Of a DNA stretch of 64,000 nt, positions 44,392 through 52,440 are shown piece by piece; the first letter of the stretch is position 1; every line of letters starts with the position of its first letter. The notes beneath the pieces are model-generated. The model saw only the letters and a program-made list of their open reading frames with translations, did no database searches and was not told where the DNA came from. Where the stretch lies: positions 107,101 to 171,100 of the forward strand of contig NZ_JAHXBU010000041.1 in NCBI RefSeq assembly GCF_020178975.1, written 5' to 3'. The DNA comes from Cesiribacter sp. SM1. Lineage in GTDB: Bacteria > Bacteroidota > Bacteroidia > Cytophagales > Cyclobacteriaceae. A program made the translations under genes and the position numbers.

Positions 44392-44824
44392 ATAGGGCTG
44401 CAGGAATTATTGACCGCCCAACAGGCAGTACCTGCACAGGCGCCACAGGCTACTCGCGCAACAAGTAACCCGATTGGTCGCTGCCGGAAAGTAGCAGGCT
44501 TTTCCTGTACCGGTAATAATAATTTTAATGCAGGCCCTGGCTCACCAGCTTATTTCTGATGAATACTTTTGGATCTGAAAATAATGAATTTTGCCCCTGG
44601 GCAAAGGTTCTTTTTTGAGGCCGGAGGGTGTTCGTCAGACACAGCCTAATTAAAGGCAGATCTAGAAAACAAACAGCAAGTGTTAATCATTATATATGTT
44701 GTTTATCTGAAAGCATAAACACGGTAGCAAGTGTTTGTGCAAAATTTCAAATAATCACTTGCCGGAACAGGCATCCTGCAACACCTGAATCAGACCCAGA
44801 TGATTTATTTTTTAGTGAGTAGGG
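44392..44824. other. 433-base gap with putative operator-like repeats
   Basis: No gene. Three copies of the core CAAGTGNTT lie upstream of the fusion gene: CAAGTGTTA at 44677-44685, CAAGTGTTT at 44728-44736 and an inverted copy (CAAGTGATT) at 44753-44761. They could be regulator-binding sites. No TAnnTTTG box was found. Confidence 0.5.
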
Positions 44825-47092
44825 ATGTACAACAAACAACAAGCAATGGCTGGAGTAGATAAAACCATTATCCCTGTATGGGGAGGTATTGAATGTACCG
44901 TGCATCGGCTGAAGGATGAGTACAGAAATCAGCTGGACAACAGCGGCCATCAAACCCGCATCAGTGACCTGGAACTCATTGCAGCATTAGGCATCAAAAC
45001 CTTGCGCTACCCGGTAGTATGGGAAAGCGTAGCTCCAAATGGTCTTAAAAAAGCAGACTGGTCGTGGGTTGATGAGCGCCTTGAAAAGCTGCAGGGCCTG
45101 GGGATTACGCCTATTGCCGGCTTGCTCCATCATGGCAGTGGCCCCTCCTACACCAGCCTCACAGACCCAGATTTTGCCGAAAAATTTACCGAGTATGCGG
45201 TGGCTGTAGCCGAGCGTTACCCCTGGCTGGAGCTGTTTACGCCCATTAACGAACCTCTCACCACCGCACGTTTCAGCTGCCTTTATGGCCACTGGTATCC
45301 GCACAGCAGAGATGCCCAATCTTTCTCTACGGCCCTCTTAAACCAGTGCAAAGCCACCGTTATGGCCATGAAAGCCATAAAGAGAATAATACCAAATGCC
45401 CAGCTGGTGCAGACAGAAGACATGGGCAAGTGCCACAGCACAAAAAAAATGGCCTACCAGTGCAGGTTTGAGAACGAACGCCGGTGGTCTTCCCTGGATC
45501 TTCTGTGCGGAAAAATTCAGGAAAACAGCCTGATGACAGGTTATCTTCTGGAACTGGGAAAGGTAAGCGAAAAGGAGCTGGAATACTTTAGCAGCAACCA
45601 CTATGCACCCGATATCATTGGCATTAACCATTACATTACCAGCGAAAGATTTCTGGATGAAAATATGCAGCACTACCCGGCATGGTCGCATGCCGGCAAT
45701 GGAAGAGACCGCTATGCCGATGTAGATGTGGTAAGGGCCGACATCAACAAAAGGGCGGGCCATTACAACATATTAAAAGAAGCAGCAGAACGGTATAATC
45801 TTCCGCTGGCCCTTACCGAAGTGCATTTAGGCGCTACCCGCGAAGAGCAGCTAAGGTGGTTTATGGAAGCCTGGAATGCTGTTTGCAAGCTAAAGCACGA
45901 AGGGGTGGATATCAGAGGCATTACCGCCTGGTCTATGTTAGGTGCTTACGACTGGAATACACTGCTAACTCAGAAAAACAACTTTTACGAATCGGGGGTA
46001 TTTGATGTAAGATCGGGCAAACCCAGGCCTACAGCACTGGCATGGCTCATTAAAAAGCTGGCAAATGGAGAAACACCAGCGCATCCTGTACTGGAGGCAG
46101 ACGGCTGGTGGAAAAACCCGGGCGCCAGCTACTTTAATTACAGCGGAAAGCCAACAGCACGGGAGCTGCCACAGGTGGTATCGATGAAAAAAGGGCCCTT
46201 GCCGGAGCCTCCCTCCAGAACCATACTTATTACAGGTGCTACAGGCACACTCGGCAGAGCCTTTGCAAGAATTTGTAAGATCAGAAACATATCCTATCAC
46301 ATCCTTAGCAGGCAGGAGCTGGATATTACCAGCCAGGAATCTATAGAGAACGCCCTGCGCCATTACCAGCCCTGGGCAGTAATCAACACGGCAGGCTATG
46401 TTAAAGTAGATGAAGCAGAAAGGATGCAGGACCGCTGCTTTCTTGAAAATACAGAAGGCCCGGCGCTGCTGGCTGCGGCTTGTTTAAGGTATAACGCCCA
46501 GTTCACCACCTTCTCTACAGATCTTGTTTTTGATGGAAAAGCGCACTCCCCCTACCTGGAGAGCAATCCGGCAGCTCCACTTAACGTTTATGGTTTATCA
46601 AAGCTCTGTGCAGAAACCAAGGTACTGAAGGTAAACCCGGCTGCACTTGTCATCAGAACCAGCTCTTTTTTCGGTCCCTGGGATGAGTACAACTTTATTA
46701 GCCAGATGGTAAGAACACTGGAGGAAAACAGATACTTCTTTGCCTCTAAAGATCACATTGTTTCGCCAACTTATATACCTGATCTTGTGAACAACACACT
46801 GGACCTGATACTGGACAGGGCTGCCGGCATCTGGCACCTCACAAACCCTTCAGAAATATCGTTGGCTGACTTTGCCTTTAGAACAGCAGAAATAGCCAAC
46901 TTAAACCCTGAACTGATAAAGGCCACTGAAGCAAAGCAGCTAGGCTACAAAGCAATTCGCCCAACCTACAGCGCTCTTGGCAGCGAAAAAGGCATACTGC
47001 TACCTCAGCTGGACGATGCCATTAGCCGCTATATACGGGAAAGAGAAACTGCTGCTACTGCTCCTGTTTACCCGGAAGCGGTAACCTCCTGA
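44825..47092 (+). CDS. Fusion: glycosidase family 1-like domain plus RmlD-like sugar-nucleotide reductase
   Basis: 755 residues, no signal peptide. Residues 15-415 are a family 1-like TIM barrel: LGIKTLRYPVVWESVAPNG, then the acid/base Glu143 in FTPINEPLTTARF and Glu332 in LALTEVHLGAT as the candidate nucleophile (the usual TENG motif is changed to TEVH). After a linker, residues 442-740 are an RmlD-like short-chain dehydrogenase/reductase: ILITGATGTLGRAFARIC, STDLVFDGK, and NVYGLSKLCAETK carrying the Tyr-x-x-x-Lys pair. RmlD enzymes reduce dTDP-4-keto sugars; the N-terminal domain would act on a glycoside. Combining both in one cytoplasmic protein suggests glycan building or recycling. The substrate is unknown. 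Confidence 0.85.
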   Translation: MYNKQQAMAGVDKTIIPVWGGIECTVHRLKDEYRNQLDNSGHQTRISDLELIAALGIKTLRYPVVWESVAPNGLKKADWSWVDERLEKLQGLGITPIAGLLHHGSGPSYTSLTDPDFAEKFTEYAVAVAERYPWLELFTPINEPLTTARFSCLYGHWYPHSRDAQSFSTALLNQCKATVMAMKAIKRIIPNAQLVQTEDMGKCHSTKKMAYQCRFENERRWSSLDLLCGKIQENSLMTGYLLELGKVSEKELEYFSSNHYAPDIIGINHYITSERFLDENMQHYPAWSHAGNGRDRYADVDVVRADINKRAGHYNILKEAAERYNLPLALTEVHLGATREEQLRWFMEAWNAVCKLKHEGVDIRGITAWSMLGAYDWNTLLTQKNNFYESGVFDVRSGKPRPTALAWLIKKLANGETPAHPVLEADGWWKNPGASYFNYSGKPTARELPQVVSMKKGPLPEPPSRTILITGATGTLGRAFARICKIRNISYHILSRQELDITSQESIENALRHYQPWAVINTAGYVKVDEAERMQDRCFLENTEGPALLAAACLRYNAQFTTFSTDLVFDGKAHSPYLESNPAAPLNVYGLSKLCAETKVLKVNPAALVIRTSSFFGPWDEYNFISQMVRTLEENRYFFASKDHIVSPTYIPDLVNNTLDLILDRAAGIWHLTNPSEISLADFAFRTAEIANLNPELIKATEAKQLGYKAIRPTYSALGSEKGILLPQLDDAISRYIRERETAATAPVYPEAVTS

Positions 47093-47145
47093 CGCAAAGG
47101 ATTCAGAAAAGAAAGAATAGTATACATGTATATGTAAAAACCAGC

Positions 47146-47886
47146 CTAAGCACAGGCGGCCTGCTCCTGCTCTTTTATTTCGTAAAGTATTTCATTTGCT
47201 TTTTTCCCAACCTGCACAATTAGCCCCATTTTACGCAGGCAATAGGTTATTTGCCTGCAGCGGTACAGGGGCAGCGCCGTAGCGGCTGCCAAACATTTGT
47301 TGGAGAAGGGAACAGGCAGGCTGACCGGCAGAAACTGTAGAAAATCAGCGGCAGTAACAAAACGATGCGTACTTAGCACCTGCAGCAGGCGCCGGTCTTT
47401 TACACTTACCCGTTTACGGCGCCAGCTTCCCTGCCCATCGGGGCAGCGCACTTCCTCTTCCTGAATCAGGGGAAACTCAAGGCTCAGGTTTTCGTGCCTG
47501 ATTAACTCGGGCATGCGTACCAGTTCCGCAAACAGATCTGACAGATGCCCCTTCCGGGGAGATTTACGCCTGGATAGAACAGTGCTACCCGTAGCATCTA
47601 CCTGCACAATCCACTTCTCTAGTGTGATAGGATGCAGTAAGTGCACTTTATGTTCCTCTACCAGCTTCTTAATCTTTTGCCGGATTGCCGTAAAGTTTCG
47701 TGTCTGTATTTCAATAAGCTGACCCCCTCGCACCAGGTCAATAACAAATCCCATCAGTGGCACCTCGAATCTATCCCCGGGAAGTGCGTACCATTGCTTA
47801 AGGGCAGCATGCAGCGACCGTTCATTTCGGGTGCCAATACCGTTACCAGCGGATGTAGTTTTTCCTGCTTTTTCCTGTTTTTTCAC
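47146..47886 (-). CDS. PD-(D/E)XK nuclease-like protein
   Basis: 246 residues, opposite in direction to its neighbours. It opens with a basic segment, then GIGTRNERSLHAALKQWYA with a glutamate, VPLMGFVIDLVRGGQLIEIQ with Asp and Glu-x-Gln, and IRQKIKKLVEEHKVHLLHPI. The order Glu...Asp...Glu-x-Gln with strand-helix pattern resembles a PD-(D/E)XK-type nuclease core in which Gln replaces the usual Lys. The C-terminal 100 residues (TAADFLQFLPVSLP, YRCRQITYCLRKMGLIVQVG) look like a winged helix for DNA binding. A role in DNA cleavage or repair is inferred; it may also be inactive. It sits inside the glycan cluster without obvious functional link. Confidence 0.65.
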   Translation of the reverse strand: MKKQEKAGKTTSAGNGIGTRNERSLHAALKQWYALPGDRFEVPLMGFVIDLVRGGQLIEIQTRNFTAIRQKIKKLVEEHKVHLLHPITLEKWIVQVDATGSTVLSRRKSPRKGHLSDLFAELVRMPELIRHENLSLEFPLIQEEEVRCPDGQGSWRRKRVSVKDRRLLQVLSTHRFVTAADFLQFLPVSLPVPFSNKCLAAATALPLYRCRQITYCLRKMGLIVQVGKKANEILYEIKEQEQAACA

Positions 47887-48240
47887 CCTGCAAAGATGCA
47901 GGATGTTTTAAGTAAGTGCATAACAAAAACAGCTGCTTTACAAGATAAAGTACTCCTGCAGACCTGCTGCAATCGAATGAAATTCTGCTATTTAGCCCTT
48001 ATCACCATTGCACAGGCATTCAATCGCTAAACTTTCATTTAAAAAGCTTAAGCCCTTCTGGTTATCATTCAAATAAATCTTCTTTAACATACTGTTCCTG
48101 TGCAACTTTTCCTTATGAAGCGAGTTTAATCTAAACCAAGAAGGAGCTTGGCTGGTGGTACAGACCCCTTCATCCTCTTTACACTTTTAATAGTACAACC
48201 TGCATTTTTTTCAGGGCAGGCATCTTTATTATTTATTTGT
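47887..48240. other. 354-base gap without a recognised gene
   Basis: Divergent region between the nuclease-like gene and the glycosyltransferase gene. No hairpin, promoter consensus or RNA-like structure was found. An upstream TTG start for the glycosyltransferase at 48148 is rejected. Confidence 0.55.
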
Positions 48241-49479
48241 ATGTACAAAGAAAAGCTAGAAACCCCTATGCCGACCTCAGGCGGCCACAACAGCACAGTA
48301 AACAAGCCAGGTGCCACACATCAGGCCAGCACAACCCAGACCACAACAACCAAAGAATTTATACAGAATCTACCAGATGTAGTATGCCTGTCCCATTTGC
48401 GGTGGGATTTTGTATACCAGCGGCCACAGCACCTGTTATCGCGCTTTGCCCGCCATACCCGTTTGTATTTTATAGAAGAACCTATTTTTGAAGATAATAC
48501 CGAGCCCAGGCTGGAGGTATCCGGAAGAGAACAGAACATACAGCTGGTGGTACCACACCTACCGCATGGCCTGTCGCCCGAACATGTTGAAATGGAACAG
48601 CGCCAGCTACTGGACAAGTTTTTTGCAGAAAAAGGGCTGGAACGCTACATTTTCTGGTACTACACCCCTATGGCCCTTGGGTTTACAGATCATTTTAATC
48701 CTGTTCTTACTGTTTACGACTGCATGGACGAGCTCTCGGCCTTTAAATTTGCACCTGTAAAACTGAAAGAGCTGGAAAAGGAGCTGTTTAACAGGGCTGA
48801 CCTGGTATTTACAGGCGGCCAGAGCCTGTATGAGGCGAAGCAAAAGCAGCACCCAAGCGTACATGCCTTCCCCAGCAGCATTGATAAAGCTCATTTTGCA
48901 CAGGCACGCCAGGCGCTGGAGCAACCTTCTGACCAGGCCTCCATTGCAGAGCCCCGTATTGGCTTCTTCGGCGTGATCGATGAACGCATGGACCTGGAAC
49001 TACTTGCAGCTGTGGCAGACGCCAAACCTGAATGGCAGCTGGTAATGGTTGGACCGGTGGTAAAAATAGATCCTGCAGATTTGCCACAACGCCCCAACCT
49101 GCACTACCTGGGAGGCAAATCATATAAGGAGCTGCCAGTTTATTTAAGTGGCTGGTCTGTAGCAATGCTGCCTTTTGCCATCAATGAATCTACCCGCTTT
49201 ATCAGCCCCACTAAAACACCGGAATACCTTTCTGCAGGCAAGCCTGTGGTATCTACCCCTATTCGGGATGTAATAAGACCTTATGGAGAGCAACAGCTCG
49301 TACATATTGCCGGCACCCCGCAGGAATTTGTAGCGGCTATTGAAAAAGCCCTGGCCCAGCAGGATGATGAGCAATGGAAGGAAAAGGTGGATCGCTTTTT
49401 AACTAACATCTCATGGGATAAAACCTGGCAGGCAATGGTTGAGCAGATGAACAATGCTTTACAGCTCAAAAACAGCTAA
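48241..49479 (+). CDS. Glycosyltransferase, family 1-like
   Basis: 412 residues from the ATG at 48241 (a second ATG at 48268 is possible). After about 35 residues of low-complexity Thr/Ser/Gln-rich sequence the domain begins VVCLSHLRWDFVYQRPQHLL. The C-terminal half carries IGFFGVIDERMDLELLAAVA and the donor-binding region FISPTKTPEYLSAGKPVVST, typical of GT-B enzymes of the GT4 type. No membrane segment. It lies 49 bases upstream of glf, so it may transfer galactofuranose or a related sugar. The donor and acceptor are inferred from the neighbourhood only. Confidence 0.82.
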   Translation: MYKEKLETPMPTSGGHNSTVNKPGATHQASTTQTTTTKEFIQNLPDVVCLSHLRWDFVYQRPQHLLSRFARHTRLYFIEEPIFEDNTEPRLEVSGREQNIQLVVPHLPHGLSPEHVEMEQRQLLDKFFAEKGLERYIFWYYTPMALGFTDHFNPVLTVYDCMDELSAFKFAPVKLKELEKELFNRADLVFTGGQSLYEAKQKQHPSVHAFPSSIDKAHFAQARQALEQPSDQASIAEPRIGFFGVIDERMDLELLAAVADAKPEWQLVMVGPVVKIDPADLPQRPNLHYLGGKSYKELPVYLSGWSVAMLPFAINESTRFISPTKTPEYLSAGKPVVSTPIRDVIRPYGEQQLVHIAGTPQEFVAAIEKALAQQDDEQWKEKVDRFLTNISWDKTWQAMVEQMNNALQLKNS

Positions 49480-49528
49480 CTGCGCTGCAGACTAATACTT
49501 TTAAGAACTTAACAGAGGAGATTTTTTT

Positions 49529-50737
49529 ATGTTCGACTATCTGATAGTGGGAGCAGGCTTTGCGGGCAGTGTATTAGCCGAACGCCTTGCCACCCAAATG
49601 AATAAAAAGGTTCTTATCATTGATAAAAGGAACCACATAGCAGGTAATGCTTACGACCATTTCAATAAAGATGGTATCCTGGTGCATAAATATGGTCCCC
49701 ACATTTTTCATACTAATTCCAAAGATGTATTCGATTATTTATCCAGGTTTACAGAATGGCGCCCTTATGAACACCGGGTGCAGGCAAGCGTTGACGGACA
49801 GCTGGTACCAATTCCCATCAACCTGGATACCATTAACAAGCTGTACGGGCTTAACCTCACCTCATTTGAGGTCGAGGATTTTTTTCAGTCCAAAGCAGAA
49901 GAGATCAACCCCATCCGAACCTCAGAAGATGTGGTGGTAAGCCGCGTGGGGCGGGAGCTGTACGAAAAGTTCTTCCGCAACTACACCCGCAAGCAGTGGG
50001 GCATGGATCCCTCTGAACTGGATAAGTCAGTTACCTCCCGGGTACCGGTGCGCACCAACCGCGACGACAGGTACTTCTCGGATACCTATCAGGCCATGCC
50101 ACTGAGAGGCTATACCTATATGTTCGAGAAAATGCTGGACCATCCCAACATTAAAATCATGCTCAACACCGATTATCACGAGATTCTGGATGTAATCCCT
50201 TTCAGGGAGATGATTTACACCGGCCCGGTAGATGAGTATTTTGATTTCAGGTATGGTAAACTGCCTTACCGCTCGCTGGAGTTTAAGCACGAAACTTTGG
50301 ATGAGCAGCTGCATCAGCCAGCCCCGGTGGTGAATTACCCAAATGAACACCCCTACACCCGCATTACCGAATTTAAGTACCTGACGGGACAGCAGCACCC
50401 AAAAACAAGTATTGTTTACGAATACCCCAAAGCCGAGGGCGATCCCTACTACCCTGTACCCAAACCCGAAAATGCAGAGCTGTACACCCGGTACAAAAAA
50501 CTTGCTGATGAAACCCCGGGCGTACATTTCGTGGGCCGCCTGGCTACTTACCGCTACTACAACATGGACCAGGTGGTGGCACAGGCACTTACGCTTTTCA
50601 AGAAGCTATCGGCAACAAAAGAAGTGGTAAAATTAGCAGATCGTGCACCCGTGAAGCTCAATGGCAATGGTAAAGCCAAAACATTAAATGGCGTGGTTGC
50701 AGGTATTAGTAGCAATGGAAAGCACAAAGCCGATTAA
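49529..50737 (+). CDS. glf: UDP-galactopyranose mutase
   Basis: 402 residues. The FAD-binding motif LIVGAGFAGSVLAERLA is at the N-terminus, followed by IAGNAYDHF and the substrate-site HKYGPHIFHTNSKDVFDYLS. GLNLTS, RNYTRKQWGMDPSELD, RVPVRTNRDDRYF, FVGRLATYRYYNMDQVVAQA all match the family. The enzyme interconverts UDP-galactopyranose and UDP-galactofuranose in the cytoplasm. About 35 residues of low-complexity sequence (VKLNGNGKAKTLNGVVAG and on) extend the C-terminus beyond the normal end. Its last 23 bases overlap the clan-A glycosidase-like gene. A neighbouring glycosyltransferase makes galactofuranose transfer plausible. Confidence 0.93.
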   Translation: MFDYLIVGAGFAGSVLAERLATQMNKKVLIIDKRNHIAGNAYDHFNKDGILVHKYGPHIFHTNSKDVFDYLSRFTEWRPYEHRVQASVDGQLVPIPINLDTINKLYGLNLTSFEVEDFFQSKAEEINPIRTSEDVVVSRVGRELYEKFFRNYTRKQWGMDPSELDKSVTSRVPVRTNRDDRYFSDTYQAMPLRGYTYMFEKMLDHPNIKIMLNTDYHEILDVIPFREMIYTGPVDEYFDFRYGKLPYRSLEFKHETLDEQLHQPAPVVNYPNEHPYTRITEFKYLTGQQHPKTSIVYEYPKAEGDPYYPVPKPENAELYTRYKKLADETPGVHFVGRLATYRYYNMDQVVAQALTLFKKLSATKEVVKLADRAPVKLNGNGKAKTLNGVVAGISSNGKHKAD

Positions 50738-52277
50738 ACAGTTTTCGTTACAAGCAGCAAATAATTTAACAACAGAAGCACCTAGTGAACAAAAGCCTGG
50801 CAGCAGCAGTCTTACGAATGGTAAGGCCGCAGCTGCCAGGCATTACGGCAGTTTACAAAAACAGCCTGCTGCTGAAGAATTGCCCTGGATACAGCTGGCA
50901 CCCGGTGCTCCTTACTTCATAACAGAAAAAGGCAACGCCTGGACCCCAATCGGGCAGAACGATGCTATTACCTGGCCTGACTTTGCCAATGCCTTTCGTC
51001 GCAAAAACCTGCAGCAGGTAGATGCTCACCTGGCCTGGCTTGCCGAAAACGGCGTTACCTGCCTGCGCTTTATGCTGGAATATGCGCAGGTGGAGCATCG
51101 GTATTTCGAGAGCCCTGCCGGCACTTTCTCCCCCAACATGGTAAAGCTATGGGACGATCTTTTTGCACTCTGTGCAAAGCACAGGCTGCGTATACTGCTA
51201 ACACCCTTCGATACCTTCTGGATGTGGATACGGTGGAAACACCATCCCTACAACAAGGCAAAGGGAGGGCCCTGCAACAGCCGTTCTGAATGGCTGTTGT
51301 GCCCCCATACCTTAGAAGCAATTAAGAAGCGGCTGAGCTTTGCTACCGGGCGCTGGGGTGGCAGCGGTGTGCTCTTTGCCTGGGACCTCTGGAATGAAAT
51401 TCATCCGGCTCATGCCAATAACCGCACAGATGTTTTTGACGGTTTTATCCGTGAAATAAGCCAGCACCTGCGCGAAACCGAACAGCGGCTGTATGGCCGC
51501 TCTCACCTGCAGACGGTTTCTCTTTACGGCCCTGTACTGTACGACTATCCCGATGTTGCGGATGTAATTTTCAGGCACCCCTCCCTGGATTTTGCCACCA
51601 ATCATTTTTACGATACCAACACGATCAATAACCCAAAGGACACGGTAGGCCCGGCTATTAGTACCGGTAAACTGGTGCGGGAGGCCCTGCAACATATACC
51701 CGGCAGCAGGCCTTTTTTCGATAGTGAGCATGGCCCTATTCATGCATTTAAGGATCGCAAGATTACCCTGCCGGAGTCTTTTGATGATGAATACTTCCGC
51801 CATATGCAGTGGGCCCACTTTGCCTCTGGCGGAGCCGGTGGCGGCATGCGCTGGCCAAACCGACACCCCCACGTGCTTACCCATGGCATGCGGCGGGCAC
51901 AAAAAGCGTTAGCAGACTTTGTTCCCCTGATAGACTGGTCCCACTTCAGCAGAAAAAACCTGAATGAAGAAGTTAAGACCAGTAATCCTGATTTTGCCTC
52001 TTTTGCCTGCGGCGACAGCCAGCAGGCTATTGTATGGCTGCTCCGGCGGCACCCATTGGCAGCCGATGGCACTCTTAATGCTGTGGCACATCCTGCAGCT
52101 ATGCGGGTTACTGTACCAGGCTTACTTGCAGGCAAGTACCAGATTACTTTCTGGAGTACGCTAAACGGTATTCCCACACATACTTTTTCTGCCCATCATT
52201 CTAAAGATGGCAATTTTTCTGTTGAGCCAGTTCACGTGGCAACTGATCTGGCAATGGCTATCAGTAAGCTCGACTAA
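50715..52277 (+). CDS. Clan-A glycosidase-like protein, GH5-like
   Basis: 520 residues from the ATG at 50715; a start at 50688 is possible but places more of the gene inside glf. A low-complexity N-terminus of about 65 residues precedes the TIM barrel. The acid/base is Glu228 in AWDLWNEIHP and the nucleophile candidate is Glu338 in PFFDSEHGP, both in positions expected of GH5/clan A. Aromatic residues (FDTFWMWIRWKHHPY) suggest a sugar-binding cleft. No signal peptide, so it is unlikely to digest external polysaccharide. It may instead trim or transfer a sugar in the cytoplasm. The C-terminal beta domain (residues 440-520) is unassigned. Confidence 0.8.
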   Translation: MESTKPIKQFSLQAANNLTTEAPSEQKPGSSSLTNGKAAAARHYGSLQKQPAAEELPWIQLAPGAPYFITEKGNAWTPIGQNDAITWPDFANAFRRKNLQQVDAHLAWLAENGVTCLRFMLEYAQVEHRYFESPAGTFSPNMVKLWDDLFALCAKHRLRILLTPFDTFWMWIRWKHHPYNKAKGGPCNSRSEWLLCPHTLEAIKKRLSFATGRWGGSGVLFAWDLWNEIHPAHANNRTDVFDGFIREISQHLRETEQRLYGRSHLQTVSLYGPVLYDYPDVADVIFRHPSLDFATNHFYDTNTINNPKDTVGPAISTGKLVREALQHIPGSRPFFDSEHGPIHAFKDRKITLPESFDDEYFRHMQWAHFASGGAGGGMRWPNRHPHVLTHGMRRAQKALADFVPLIDWSHFSRKNLNEEVKTSNPDFASFACGDSQQAIVWLLRRHPLAADGTLNAVAHPAAMRVTVPGLLAGKYQITFWSTLNGIPTHTFSAHHSKDGNFSVEPVHVATDLAMAISKLD

Positions 52278-52309
52278 AGTAAGACAAGGTGTTTATATAA
52301 GCAGGGAGC

Positions 52310-52332
52310 AAAAAAGCCCGGCTTAGCCGGGC
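52310..52332 (-). terminator. Terminator of the GH3 gene
   Basis: GCCCGGC (52316-52322) pairs with GCCGGGC (52326-52332) around TTA; on the minus strand the stem is followed by six T residues (52315-52310). It lies about 110 bases beyond the GH3 stop. Confidence 0.75.
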
Positions 52333-52440
52333 AAATGCTTTACAGTACAAACTGGATGTACACTCATCAGAAGAAGCACTCTTAACATGTATTCCCTATC
52401 GCCCCCTGAAGGTTATGTTAGCAGCCGCCATAAGTTTAGC

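Noticed and set aside
48148..48240. Upstream TTG start of the glycosyltransferase
   Set aside because: The added 31 residues are hydrophobic and unlike the family, and the purine-rich site is too close to the TTG.
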